Assembly: GCA_041159865.1 (NCBI GenBank)
Contig: JBEAXK010000073.1
Location: 1-61,043 of the forward strand
From: BJGN01 sp041159865
GTDB lineage: Bacteria; Bacteroidota; Bacteroidia; Chitinophagales; Saprospiraceae
Length of the DNA: 61,043 bases
Direction of reading: 5' to 3'
Shown here: in pieces, positions 35,189 through 44,875 of the stretch
Numbering within the stretch: the first letter of the stretch is position 1
Layout: every line of letters starts with the position of its first letter
The notes under the pieces: model-generated
What the model was told of the DNA's origin: nothing
The model's database searches: none
What the model saw: the letters and a program-made list of their open reading frames with translations, nothing else
Made by a program: the position numbers and the translations under genes

Positions 35189-36649
35189 TTAATTAGTTAA
35201 ATAATTTTGTGCGTAACCCTCGGCTATATTTAGCATTGCCTTTAAATCGGCTTCTGTGGTTTTGGCATTTGTGATACTTAGCCTTAGGAACACGCATTCA
35301 TTTAGAACCGTTTGAACGATATAAAATTTTCCTGAACAAACAATTTTTTCTCTAATATACTTATTTAGTTCGTTAATATCCATTGTTTTAAACTGGTTAG
35401 AAGGAATATAACGGAAACAAATAATATTACAAGAAGGAGCTACGGGTAACTCCCAGTTTTTACGGGAGAGAACTAAATGATTAAAATAATGGCAAAGTGA
35501 ATTTACCTTATCTATATAAGCTGAAAAAAGAGATGTCCCATATTGGTATAATAAAGTGTAAACTGGAAGGCTCAGCATAGATTTTGTGCATTCAAAAGAT
35601 CTTTTGGCCACATTATGCCATTCAAAAGAATCATCATTTTCCCAAAGATAATGAGCATGTTGAGCAAAAGTTTTAAATTGGTTTCTACCGTCATTTAAAA
35701 CCAAGGCAGTTATGAGCGTAGGTGAAAGCATCATTTTATGAAAGTCCATGGCCACACTGTCAGCCAAATGGATTCCATCAACTAAAAATCGCCAGTTTTC
35801 AGAAAAAGCATTTGCCGCACCATGTGCGCCGTCAACGTGAAACCACAATTTATTTTCCTTACAAAAAGTCCCTATTTCAGATAGATTATCAAACGATCCG
35901 GTGGCTGTTGAGCACGCTGAACCTACAACTGCGATTACTTCCAGCCCTCTGTTTTTTGCTTCTTGTAAATATGATGATAACAAATCTGTTCTCATTTTAT
36001 ATTGATCATCAACGGGTATTTTTATGATTCCATCACTTCCCCATCCCATGATTCTCACAGCTCTTTCCACACAATAATGCGCTTCTTCAGAAACCATAAG
36101 TGCCATTTGGGATTTATTCCCTGCTGACCAGACTGGAAATTTGGAGATACATGCTCTCGCGGTTAATAAAGCGGTTAGATTTGCCAAAGTACCACCATGA
36201 CATAACAGTCCATTAGCATTTTCAGAAAAACCAAAAGCCTTTGCAACCACTTTTATCACTGTTCTTTCCATAGAGGTACCTGGGATACCCATTTCAAAAA
36301 CCGCCATTCCATTGTTCATAAATGCATTTAGCAATCCACCTAATGCAGCTTCAGGAGCAGGCGGATTTACCTGATGACCCATATAACCAGGATGATGCAG
36401 ATGAATTCCCTCTTCTAAAACCTTGGTAAACAATGAAATAAGACTTTTAGATTCAGCGTTTTCAAGTTCCTTATCCCAATTTGAAAAAGCTAATTCGGGA
36501 GAAAATTGAGGCAAAACCGGCATATCCTCATTACGGTTATCTAATTTTTCTAAATAATCCGCCAGTAGATTAATTAAAGCATGCCCTTCTTTCCGAAAAT
36601 TATCAGAATTATAGGCATCTGCCAAATAATTTATATTTTTTTCATGCAT
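35189..36649 (-). CDS. Group II PLP-dependent amino acid decarboxylase
   Basis: The 486-residue enzyme belongs to the glutamate/aromatic amino acid/diaminobutyrate decarboxylase fold. The PLP region is clear: HVDGAHGAANAFS with the cofactor Asp, then DSVAMDFHKMM with the Schiff-base Lys. An N-terminal HPGYMGHQVNPP loop is also typical. The substrate amino acid cannot be assigned. The ATG at 36649 follows the radical SAM stop by 10 bases; an upstream ATG would overlap that gene. Decarboxylase and radical SAM genes probably share a transcript. Confidence 0.9.
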   Translation of the reverse strand: MHEKNINYLADAYNSDNFRKEGHALINLLADYLEKLDNRNEDMPVLPQFSPELAFSNWDKELENAESKSLISLFTKVLEEGIHLHHPGYMGHQVNPPAPEAALGGLLNAFMNNGMAVFEMGIPGTSMERTVIKVVAKAFGFSENANGLLCHGGTLANLTALLTARACISKFPVWSAGNKSQMALMVSEEAHYCVERAVRIMGWGSDGIIKIPVDDQYKMRTDLLSSYLQEAKNRGLEVIAVVGSACSTATGSFDNLSEIGTFCKENKLWFHVDGAHGAANAFSENWRFLVDGIHLADSVAMDFHKMMLSPTLITALVLNDGRNQFKTFAQHAHYLWENDDSFEWHNVAKRSFECTKSMLSLPVYTLLYQYGTSLFSAYIDKVNSLCHYFNHLVLSRKNWELPVAPSCNIICFRYIPSNQFKTMDINELNKYIREKIVCSGKFYIVQTVLNECVFLRLSITNAKTTEADLKAMLNIAEGYAQNYLTN

Positions 36650-36659
36650 AACAGGAAAA

Positions 36660-37958
36660 TTAGTGGGCAAAATCAACCTTAAAATCACCCTTTATTCTTT
36701 CCATGGCAGGATTATAATAACCAAATTTCAAGTCAGGGAAAAGATCACTCAGATGTACCATCATATTTTTAACACCCATATAAGAGGGAGTGTCTGCAAC
36801 ATTAATTCGTCCCAAATACCAGTCTGGATCTATATTAAAATTTCTCCATTGAATCATTTTAAGCCCTGTTTCCCTTATTAAAAACTCCAGGGCGTCAAGT
36901 TCTTCAAGAGAATCTGTCATTCCTGGGAAAACGAAATAATTCAAGCTTGTCCACCCTCCATAATCATTCATGACTCGTATGCTTTTCAAAACATCCTCGA
37001 AGGTATAGTTATTAGGTCGGTAATAAGCAGTATATATAGCGGGCTGGGCTGAATTCATGCTAACTCTCATACTATTCAATCCAGCTTTACAAAGAGCTTC
37101 TACTGCGTCGGGTTTACTACCATTTGTATTTATATTAATACTGCCTTTCTGTGTGAATTTACGTATTTCTTTAATTGCAGGAACCAATGTCTCCCACATG
37201 AGAAGTGGTTCTCCTTCACATCCCTGACCGAAACTAATGAGTGGAAAAGGAGCCGACTCCAGATGAGGAACGGTAAATTCGACAATTTCCTGTACTGTTG
37301 GTTTAAAACTCAAGCGTTCCTGATTGGAAACAATCGGTTCTTCATCTGGCTGCAAAGAAATACATCCCAAACAATTTGAATTACAAGCGGGAGAAACGGG
37401 CACTGGACATTCCCATCGACCCATAAAATAATTTCTTGCTGCGGGACAGGTATAAGTTAAAGCACAATTAGAAGCAAGATGTTCCACTAATCTGTTTTCT
37501 GGATATGATTTCTTAAAAAGTTCGACGCCTTCCTTTATTTTAGCATCATCAAAGCCACCACATTCTTGTCTTATATCCTGCTCTATTCGCACCGCAGGAA
37601 CATAAAATTTTTCGTTAAAAAAGCCAACTGCTGTGTAACAAAACAAAGATAAAACGGGTGCATTTTCCTTTCTGTCGAAAGTAGCGAGAAAAAGCCCCGT
37701 GTAGGCTGGAGGAATAAACGCAGCCACTGCATTCCCTTTTTCGCAAAATCTAATTTCTCCGGTTTCCACATCTTTGCCATAGGGAATTCTGTCAGGGAGT
37801 GTATAAAGGGATCCCCCCTCAGGTAATTCAATCCAATCTTCGACTGGAACCTCATCAGCATACCATCCACTTCGACCTAAGGCATACAAAGAAGTATCTT
37901 CAAAAACATTTCCATTTTCATCAGCATAAAGAAGAAAAGGAGAAGTGTATAGAGACAT
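36660..37958 (-). CDS. Radical SAM protein
   Basis: A 432-residue protein with the radical SAM iron-sulfur motif CNSNCLGC (CX3CX2C) near residue 195, followed by FGQGCEGEPLL (the SAM-binding GEP-type motif) and NINTNGS. The N-terminal 180 residues contain a separate region with GGSLYTLPDRIPYG and GLFLATFDRKE; the extra Cys residues (CALTYTCPAAR) precede the cluster motif. The start at 37958 gives MSLYTSPFLLYADENG; a TACTTTTG box at 37976-37983 lies just before it and supports it. The reaction is unknown. It begins the long leftward gene string. Confidence 0.88.
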   Translation of the reverse strand: MSLYTSPFLLYADENGNVFEDTSLYALGRSGWYADEVPVEDWIELPEGGSLYTLPDRIPYGKDVETGEIRFCEKGNAVAAFIPPAYTGLFLATFDRKENAPVLSLFCYTAVGFFNEKFYVPAVRIEQDIRQECGGFDDAKIKEGVELFKKSYPENRLVEHLASNCALTYTCPAARNYFMGRWECPVPVSPACNSNCLGCISLQPDEEPIVSNQERLSFKPTVQEIVEFTVPHLESAPFPLISFGQGCEGEPLLMWETLVPAIKEIRKFTQKGSININTNGSKPDAVEALCKAGLNSMRVSMNSAQPAIYTAYYRPNNYTFEDVLKSIRVMNDYGGWTSLNYFVFPGMTDSLEELDALEFLIRETGLKMIQWRNFNIDPDWYLGRINVADTPSYMGVKNMMVHLSDLFPDLKFGYYNPAMERIKGDFKVDFAH

Positions 37959-38059
37959 AAAATTAATATTTTTGACAAAAGTAGGATTTTTTAAGCCCTT
38001 CATCGAAAAAAGTAAATAAAATAGCCCATAAGGTTTGTAAATTTGTAAAAAATCCAAAT

Positions 38060-39838
38060 ATGATACATTTCTTTAGAACTTTATTTGCCTCATGCTTAGG
38101 AACTATTCTTGCCTTAGTTGCTATCCTGTTTATTGGTATTGCCATTGCTGCCTCTGTTGCCAGTGAGAGTAATAATCCACCAGAATTGACTTCAAATACC
38201 ATATTGCGATTAACCTTTAACCAATCCATACCGGAGTTAACAAATAATGCAGAATTAGATCCATTCCAGTCTATAAAAGGAGATGATTTATTGGGCCTTC
38301 ATGAAATCATAGCAACAATCGAACAAGCGAAAGCAGACCCTCGAATTAAAGGAATATTTTTAGATATGGAAATGCCTTCTTTTTCTGGCTACGCTACTGT
38401 AAAGGCGCTTAGAGATGCCTTGCTTACCTTCAAAAAAAGCGGAAAATTCATAATTGCACATTCAAAATTTTACTTGCAATCAGACTATTACCTGGCAAGT
38501 GTTGCAGACAAAGTTTATGCCAATCCGGTTGGTATTTTTGAAGTAAGGGGGATGGTAGCAGAAGTACCCTTTTACAAAAATTTATTAGATAAGCTAGGTG
38601 TAAAGATGCAGATTTATTATGCTGGTAAATTCAAAGGTGCCACAGAACCCTATCGATTAACTAAATTAAGTACAGAAAACAAGTTTCAATATAGGGAATT
38701 ATTGCATGATTTTTATAGTTCTTTCTTAAAAGATGTTTCAGCGTCAAGAAAAATGACTGCTGCACAAGTGGCAGAAATTGTAGGAAATTATAAAGCTGAT
38801 AGTCCCGAAAATGCTAAAAATTTTGGATTAGTTGATGATGTTATTTATCGTCAGGACGTCATGGATATTTTTAGAAAAAAATTGGGCTTCAAAGAAAACG
38901 AGAAAATTCCTTTTGTTACTTTAGATGGTTATCATAAGGCGAATGCGCCATCAAAAAATTATAGTGCTGACGACAAAATTGCCGTGATTTATGCTGAAGG
39001 TACCATTGCAGACGGCAAAAATACACCTGGAAATATTGGCGATTTATCTTATGTGAAAGATATTGAAAAAATCTCAAAGGATGATCGCGTAAAAGCTGTC
39101 GTTTTAAGAGTTAATTCACCTGGAGGAAGTGCCCTTGCTTCAGAAAATATCTGGTATGCATTGAAAAAATTAAAGCAAACTGGAAAACCGCTGGTTGTTT
39201 CAATGGGGAATTATGCCGCATCTGGTGGCTATTACATTTCATGTTTGGCAGATAGCATCCTAGCCGAAGAAAATACGGTAACCGGGTCCATTGGCGTATT
39301 CAGAATTATTCCAAGTGTAGGCGGTTTGTTAGAAGAAAAAGTGGGCGTCACTTTTGATACGGTTAAAACGGGTAAATATTCACAAGGATTAAATGTATTT
39401 TTCGATATAGGAGAAGAAGAAGGAAGAATCATGCAAAAGCAAGTTGATTTCATGTATGAAACCTTTCTAAAGAGAGTAAGCGATGGCCGTAAATTATCCA
39501 GAGATGCCGTTGACGCCATTGCACAAGGCAGAGTCTGGAGTGGATCAGATGCCATACCTATTGGTTTAGTTGATAAAATTGGGAATCTACAAGATGCAAT
39601 CAAACTTGCAGCGAAAATGTCTAAATCGAATGATTACAGAGTTTCAGAATATCCTCAGGTAAAGAATAGTGTTGAACAGTTAATTAATGATTTGATGAAT
39701 CCCAATGATACAGAGACGGCTATAAAATTAATGTCAACAGAATTTCCAGCCTGGAGGCCTTATTTACAGGACTTACAAGAACTAAAATCTGCAAAGGGAA
39801 TTCAGGCAAGAATGCTTAGCAGAGTTCCTGTTCATTAA
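38060..39838 (+). CDS. sppA: Signal peptide peptidase SppA, 67K type
   Basis: The 592-residue protein has an N-terminal membrane anchor at about 8-32 and two tandem S49 protease domains. The catalytic Lys lies in GKFKGATEPYRL in the first domain, and the Ser in NYAASGGYYISC in the second, as in E. coli SppA. It degrades leftover signal peptides in the inner membrane. A TAAATTTG box lies at 38038-38045, overlapping the promoter region of the divergent radical SAM gene. Confidence 0.95.
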   Translation: MIHFFRTLFASCLGTILALVAILFIGIAIAASVASESNNPPELTSNTILRLTFNQSIPELTNNAELDPFQSIKGDDLLGLHEIIATIEQAKADPRIKGIFLDMEMPSFSGYATVKALRDALLTFKKSGKFIIAHSKFYLQSDYYLASVADKVYANPVGIFEVRGMVAEVPFYKNLLDKLGVKMQIYYAGKFKGATEPYRLTKLSTENKFQYRELLHDFYSSFLKDVSASRKMTAAQVAEIVGNYKADSPENAKNFGLVDDVIYRQDVMDIFRKKLGFKENEKIPFVTLDGYHKANAPSKNYSADDKIAVIYAEGTIADGKNTPGNIGDLSYVKDIEKISKDDRVKAVVLRVNSPGGSALASENIWYALKKLKQTGKPLVVSMGNYAASGGYYISCLADSILAEENTVTGSIGVFRIIPSVGGLLEEKVGVTFDTVKTGKYSQGLNVFFDIGEEEGRIMQKQVDFMYETFLKRVSDGRKLSRDAVDAIAQGRVWSGSDAIPIGLVDKIGNLQDAIKLAAKMSKSNDYRVSEYPQVKNSVEQLINDLMNPNDTETAIKLMSTEFPAWRPYLQDLQELKSAKGIQARMLSRVPVH

Positions 39839-39941
39839 TTTTAGGGCAGAACTATATTTTTTTCTCTGTTTAAATATTGCTATATTTGTAGGATATTCAG
39901 GTTTTATTATTATTCAATACCCAAAGAATACTCGAGTAAAC

Positions 39942-40736
39942 ATGGGAAAAATAGTGGCAATTGCTAACCAAAAAGGTGGTGTTGGTAAAACGACAACGGC
40001 TATTAATTTGGCTGCAAGTCTAGCAATTTTAGACAAAAAAGTACTGCTTATAGATGCTGACCCCCAGGCAAATTCTTCCAGCGGTGTTGGCGTTTTACCT
40101 TCTGATGTAACTTTAAGCATCTATGATTGTTTGCTCAATGGTGTCGATCCTTATGAAACTATTTTTGAAACTGACACGCCCAACCTTCACATTTTACCAT
40201 CTTCAATTAATTTAGTTGGTGCTGAAATTGAATTGGTTAATCAACCGAGCAGGGAATACTACATGCAAGCAGTGGTCGAAAAACTCAGATCAGATTACGA
40301 CTATATCATTATTGATTGTTTACCATCTTTAGGTATTGTAACCGTAAACGCACTTTGTGCCGCTGACACCGTACTGATACCTGTTCAATGTGAATTTTTT
40401 GCATTGGAAGGATTAGCAAAATTGCAAGAAACTGTTCAGTTGGTTAAGAAAAACCTGAACCCTAAATTATCTATTGAAGGCATTGTATTAACTATGTATG
40501 ATACTCGTTTAAGATTAGCCAATGTGGTCATTTCAGAAGTAAGAGATATTTTTCCTAATCATGTATATCAAACAATTATACACAGAAATGCAAAAATTGG
40601 AGAAGCACCAAATATGCACATGCCTGTTGTATTGATGGATGCCACTTGTAAAGGGGCTGTAAACTATCTAAATCTGGCTCAGGAATTTCTTACCCGAAAT
40701 AAGGATTCCCAAATCGCAGCAACCGTTCCAGTTTAA
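39942..40736 (+). CDS. parA: Chromosome-partitioning ATPase ParA
   Basis: The 264-residue ATPase has the deviant Walker A motif KGGVGKTT at about residues 11-18, DADPQANSS near 40, and YDYIIIDCLPSLGIVTVNAL near 115. It forms dynamic gradients that move ParB-parS complexes. A TATATTTG -7-like box lies at 39881-39888. ParB follows 43 bases later. I saw no perfect 16-base parS palindrome in this window by eye. Confidence 0.96.
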   Translation: MGKIVAIANQKGGVGKTTTAINLAASLAILDKKVLLIDADPQANSSSGVGVLPSDVTLSIYDCLLNGVDPYETIFETDTPNLHILPSSINLVGAEIELVNQPSREYYMQAVVEKLRSDYDYIIIDCLPSLGIVTVNALCAADTVLIPVQCEFFALEGLAKLQETVQLVKKNLNPKLSIEGIVLTMYDTRLRLANVVISEVRDIFPNHVYQTIIHRNAKIGEAPNMHMPVVLMDATCKGAVNYLNLAQEFLTRNKDSQIAATVPV

Positions 40737-40779
40737 TTTATTATTTAAAGTGCTATATTTACAGGCATAAGGAAAAAGA

Positions 40780-41679
40780 ATGGCAAAAAAATTGGTTCAC
40801 AAGCAAGAATTGGGTTTAGGTATTCGTGCTTTACTTACAAATATTGAAAATGAAGTGCAGAGGGATCCTACCTCTGTCGTCAAAGAACTGGCGCATTCGA
40901 TAGCTATGATTCCTGTTAGTCAAATAGAAGTTAATCCTTTTCAACCTCGTCATGATTTTGATCCTGTAGCGTTAGAAGAACTTGCCGACTCTATTCAGAT
41001 ACATGGATTAATTCAACCTGTAACAGTAAGAAGATTAAATGCTAACGCTTATCAGTTAATTTCTGGAGAAAGAAGATTACGCGCTTCTAAACTTGCTGGT
41101 GTTTCAGAAATACCTGCCTATATAAGAATCGCCAATGATCAGGCTTTACTTGAAATGGCACTTATTGAAAATATTCAGAGAGAAGACCTAAATGCAATCG
41201 AAGTAGCTATTTCTTTTCAGCGCTTAAAAGAAGAGTGCAGCTTAACAGACGAACAATTAGCGGAAAGAACAGGTAAAACTAAAAGCAGAAGTACCATAAC
41301 CAATTATTTAAGGCTTTTGAGGCTTTCCCCTGAAATTCAACAGGCTATCAAGGACAAAAAGTTGACTATGGGTCATGCCAAAGCATTAGCTGGCATAGAT
41401 GATTTTGCCTGGCAGTCTACTCTTTTTCGTCAAACGCTGAGAGAGGAACTCTCCGTAAGGGCACTGGAAAAATTAATACAACAATACCATACCGCTGAAC
41501 CTAAAAAAATTGAAATTCCATTGCCAAATGATTACGATCAAATTCAAAAACAGTTCAGAGCTTTTTTTGGAAATGGTAAATTACAACTTAAACTTAAGGA
41601 AGATGGCAAAGGTCAGATAATCATTCCTTTTCAAAATGTCAATGATCTTAATAATCTATTGGAAAAAATTGAAGATTAA
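40780..41679 (+). CDS. parB: Chromosome-partitioning protein ParB
   Basis: This 299-residue CTP-dependent clamp protein has an N-terminal domain with NPFQPRHDF and the CTP motif GERRLRA, a central helix-turn-helix (LTDEQLAERTGKTKSRSTITNYLRLL) and a C-terminal dimerisation region. It binds parS sites and spreads. The 3' end overlaps the next gene by 44 bases. Confidence 0.96.
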   Translation: MAKKLVHKQELGLGIRALLTNIENEVQRDPTSVVKELAHSIAMIPVSQIEVNPFQPRHDFDPVALEELADSIQIHGLIQPVTVRRLNANAYQLISGERRLRASKLAGVSEIPAYIRIANDQALLEMALIENIQREDLNAIEVAISFQRLKEECSLTDEQLAERTGKTKSRSTITNYLRLLRLSPEIQQAIKDKKLTMGHAKALAGIDDFAWQSTLFRQTLREELSVRALEKLIQQYHTAEPKKIEIPLPNDYDQIQKQFRAFFGNGKLQLKLKEDGKGQIIIPFQNVNDLNNLLEKIED

Positions 41680-42235
41680 GTGGTTATTTACCCTTTTTTT
41701 CTTACTTAACCTAAGTTTTATTTACGCTCAGGATACCCTATTAATTTCTCCTGTTTCAGAAAATAAAAAAATAAAAATTGATTCTGCTGATTTTTTAGAT
41801 AGTTCAAAAATTAAATTACCTCCTAATCCCAAGAAATCTGCTTTATTGTCACTTATCTTACCCGGTGCTGGTCAGATTTATAACGGACGGTGGTGGAAAA
41901 CACCTTTTGTTTATGCTGCCATAGGAGGTTCCATAGCCTATCTTCAGATGAATCAGTCCCGTTATAACAGATTTAAAACTGCCCTTGAACTGGAACTGGC
42001 GAAAAAGCCTCATGAATTTACGGGTAAAATAAATAGCGCAGAGGCACTAAGGAACTTAAGAAACAAATATGATAAGAATACGCAGACAAGTTATATAGGC
42101 GTTGTGGTCGTTTATGGTATAGTTGCAGTAGAGGCTTTTGTAGATGCTCATCTTCAAAATTTTGATATCAGTGACGATTTAAGCATAAAGCTCAAAGTCC
42201 CTGGCATTCAGTTTTCATACACCTTTCAAAATTAA
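41636..42235 (+). CDS. DUF5683 membrane protein
   Basis: The product (199 residues from this ATG) has a signal peptide or membrane span (WLFTLFFLLNLSFIYAQ) and the DUF5683 core PNPKKSALLSLILPGAGQIYNGRWWKTP followed by YAAIGGSIAYLQMNQSRYNRFKTAL. DUF5683 proteins are common next to parB in Bacteroidota, with no known function. A TTG at 41669 overlapping the parB stop by 11 bases gives a more compact signal peptide and is a good alternative start. Confidence 0.85.
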   Translation: MSMILIIYWKKLKIKWLFTLFFLLNLSFIYAQDTLLISPVSENKKIKIDSADFLDSSKIKLPPNPKKSALLSLILPGAGQIYNGRWWKTPFVYAAIGGSIAYLQMNQSRYNRFKTALELELAKKPHEFTGKINSAEALRNLRNKYDKNTQTSYIGVVVVYGIVAVEAFVDAHLQNFDISDDLSIKLKVPGIQFSYTFQN

Positions 42236-42239
42236 TAAT

Positions 42240-43223
42240 ATGGAATACAGAAGATTAGGTAATTCAGGATTACAAGTGAGCTTACTCTCTTTTGGCTCAT
42301 GGTTAACTTTCGGCCATCAAATTACTGACGACGTGGCGGAAGCACTTATGGTAGAAGCGTATGACCAGGGGGTTAATTTCTTTGATAATGCCGAAGGTTA
42401 TGCCGAAGGAAAATCAGAAATTGTGATGGGAAATATTCTTAAAAAACTTTCATGGGACAGAACCTCTTATGTTGTTTCCAGTAAAGTTTTTTTTGGATGT
42501 GGCCCTAAAGGACCTAATCAGGTCGGCCTAAGCAGAAAACATATTTTTGAAGCTTGTCACGCTGCTTTAAAAAGATTACAATTGGATTATCTCGATTTAT
42601 ATTTTTGTCACAGACCTGATAAAAATACCCCTATGGAAGAAATCGTCTGGAGTATGAATCAACTTATTCAACAAGGAAAGATACTTTATTGGGGCACCTC
42701 TCAATGGTCAGCTCAAGAACTTATGGCAGCTCACATGGTTGCCAAAGAATATCGTCTGATTGGCCCAACGATGGAACAGCCTCATTACAATATGTTTCAC
42801 CGCGACCGGGTTGAGGAAGAATATAAACTCATTTACAAAACCGTTGGACTGGGAACCACAATTTGGTCACCCTTGGCATCAGGTACCTTGACTGACAAAT
42901 ACTTAAAAGAAATGCCAGCTGGTACGCGCATGGATTTACCTGGTGAGGAATGGCTGAAAAACAGAAGTTTAACTCAGGAAAAATTAAATATCATTAGAAA
43001 ATTAAATACGGTAGCCTTAAATTTAAATACTTCTCTGGCAAAATTAGCCGTTGCCTGGTGTATTCAAAACAAGAATGTTAGCACAGCTATTTTGGGTGCA
43101 TCAAAGGTTTCACAGCTTAAAGAAACCCTCTCTTCTATCGAATTACTGCCAAAGATGACAGATGAGGTTAATCGTTCCCTTGAAGAAATATTACAAAATA
43201 AACCCAAGGAAACGAAATATTAA
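42240..43223 (+). CDS. Aldo/keto reductase
   Basis: This 327-residue NADPH-dependent reductase has the family opening YRRLGNSGLQVSLLSFGSW, catalytic Asp and Tyr in FFDNAEGYAEGKSE, Lys in VVSSKVF and His in LYFCHRPD. The sequence is closest to the voltage-gated potassium channel beta-subunit-like group. The substrate is unknown. It begins 4 bases after the DUF5683 gene. Confidence 0.93.
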   Translation: MEYRRLGNSGLQVSLLSFGSWLTFGHQITDDVAEALMVEAYDQGVNFFDNAEGYAEGKSEIVMGNILKKLSWDRTSYVVSSKVFFGCGPKGPNQVGLSRKHIFEACHAALKRLQLDYLDLYFCHRPDKNTPMEEIVWSMNQLIQQGKILYWGTSQWSAQELMAAHMVAKEYRLIGPTMEQPHYNMFHRDRVEEEYKLIYKTVGLGTTIWSPLASGTLTDKYLKEMPAGTRMDLPGEEWLKNRSLTQEKLNIIRKLNTVALNLNTSLAKLAVAWCIQNKNVSTAILGASKVSQLKETLSSIELLPKMTDEVNRSLEEILQNKPKETKY

Positions 43224-43226
43224 AGA

Positions 43227-44327
43227 TTAAACCAAGGGTGCAGAAACTGGTTTTTCTGCACTCATTCCTTCTACTGGAACTAACCAGCCAAATGAATCTT
43301 TAACCTTCCCAGCTCTAAGGTCTTCAATTTCCTTTTTTAATAATACACTTATGGCATTTTCATTGGGTGCTTCAATATAGATCGTTTTTTCCTTGTAGGT
43401 TAATTCCTTAACTGGGACGACCACTGCGGCGGTACCTACCCCAAATATTTCTTTTAAACTACCCTTTTCTCCTGCTTCCATAACTTCTGTGATGGTAATG
43501 ACACGTTCTTCAAAAGGAATATTTTTATATTTTAAAATTTGTAAAATAGTATCCCGAGTAATACCCTTTAAGATAGCCCCATCTGTTTTAGGTGTTATTA
43601 CCTTACCATCTATTACAAACATTAGGTTCATGGTTCCTACTTCCTGAATTTCTTCAAAATGCACCCCGTCCAGCCACATAACCTGATCATAGCCTTTTTC
43701 TTGAGCTAATCTGGCTGGTAAAAGGCTTGCTGCATAGTTTCCAGCTGCCTTTGCTTCACCCGTTCCTCCCTTTACTGCTCTAACATAATTAGTTTCTGCC
43801 AATAATTTTATCGGATGAGCATAATAGGGTCCCACAGGGCAAGTAATGATCATAAAAGTGTACTCGTTCGCTGGTCTTACACCCAAAAAAGGATCGGTAG
43901 CGAACATAAAAGGTCTGATATACAAAGAACTTCCTTGTATACCTGGAATCCATTCCTGGTCTAAATGAATTAAAGCCTGCAACGCATCCAGAAAAATTTC
44001 TTCTGGAAATGAGGGCATACACATTCTGGCGGCTGACCTGTTTATTCTTTTAGCATGTTCTACTGGTCTAAACAAAAAGGGTTTACCATCTGCCATTTTA
44101 GTCGCTTTCATGCCTTCGAAAATTGCCTGCCCATAATGGAGAGCCATAGAAGAAGGTGATAAGGAGAGCGGACCAAAAGGTTCAATCCTTAAATTTTCCC
44201 AAACTCCATTTTTATAATCTGCTATAAAAACATGATCTGAAAAATGAGCACCGAAGGATAGATTAGAAAAATCAATATTATTTATTTTGGATGTACTAAT
44301 TCGTTGTACCTTTATAGCAGTTGGCAT
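43227..44327 (-). CDS. ilvE: Branched-chain amino acid aminotransferase
   Basis: The 366-residue class IV PLP enzyme makes or degrades Val, Leu and Ile. Its key pieces are HYGQAIFEGMKA, KRINRSAARMCMPSF, the Schiff-base Lys in RAVKGGTGEAKAAGNYAASLLP, and EEIQEVGTMNLMFVIDGK. The start MPTAIKVQRISTSK at 44327 is preferred over an upstream ATG that would run into the divergent gene. A TAAATTTG box lies at 44343-44350 with TTTA at the -33 position. Confidence 0.95.
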   Translation of the reverse strand: MPTAIKVQRISTSKINNIDFSNLSFGAHFSDHVFIADYKNGVWENLRIEPFGPLSLSPSSMALHYGQAIFEGMKATKMADGKPFLFRPVEHAKRINRSAARMCMPSFPEEIFLDALQALIHLDQEWIPGIQGSSLYIRPFMFATDPFLGVRPANEYTFMIITCPVGPYYAHPIKLLAETNYVRAVKGGTGEAKAAGNYAASLLPARLAQEKGYDQVMWLDGVHFEEIQEVGTMNLMFVIDGKVITPKTDGAILKGITRDTILQILKYKNIPFEERVITITEVMEAGEKGSLKEIFGVGTAAVVVPVKELTYKEKTIYIEAPNENAISVLLKKEIEDLRAGKVKDSFGWLVPVEGMSAEKPVSAPLV

Positions 44328-44377
44328 AATGTTAATTTTTTTCAAATTTACAAAAATTAGTTCACAACATAAATAAG

Positions 44378-44854
44378 ATGACCTTAAATAGCTCCAATTC
44401 AATTCATTTTTTAGATTTTAATGTATATCAAATTCCTGAAAATGAACAAATTAAGGAATTTGTAAAAGGATTAAACAAACAACAATTTTTGATTATTTTT
44501 AATTCTTCTACCGATGAAGAGAAGGATTTATTACCCTATTTACAAAAAATCCTTTCAGCCATTTCCATACAATTGGAGGAAGATACCCTTTATTTGAATT
44601 TACCAAAGGATAAAGAAATTTGTATTAGCCACCTTGTAAATTCTTATGGTATCATTAAAATTTTAATATTGGGTATAAAACCTGAATTACTGGGTCTAAA
44701 TATGCAGATACCACCTTACGCTGTGTTTCCCTTCTTAGAAAAAAAATGGTTATGGGCAGATAGTTTACTCGAGATCTTTTTGGAGAGAAAAGAAACCATT
44801 AGGCCTAAAGCTGGTGCTTTATGGACGGCTCTTAACTCCATGCAAAAAGATTAG
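44378..44854 (+). CDS. Hypothetical protein upstream of rdgB
   Basis: A 158-residue soluble protein, divergent from ilvE and upstream of rdgB. The part ILILGIKPELLGLNMQIPPYAVFPFLEKKWLWADSL and the ending KAGALWTALNSMQKD recall the small Bacteroidota proteins that sit before rdgB and resemble DNA polymerase III psi-like subunits, but I cannot confirm this. Confidence 0.7.
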   Translation: MTLNSSNSIHFLDFNVYQIPENEQIKEFVKGLNKQQFLIIFNSSTDEEKDLLPYLQKILSAISIQLEEDTLYLNLPKDKEICISHLVNSYGIIKILILGIKPELLGLNMQIPPYAVFPFLEKKWLWADSLLEIFLERKETIRPKAGALWTALNSMQKD

Positions 44855-44875
44855 TCATTCTAAAATTTAAAAATA

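Noticed and set aside
39942..41679. parS site near parAB
   Set aside because: I looked for a TGTTTCACGTGAAACA-like palindrome and saw none by eye; a motif search would be needed to exclude variants.
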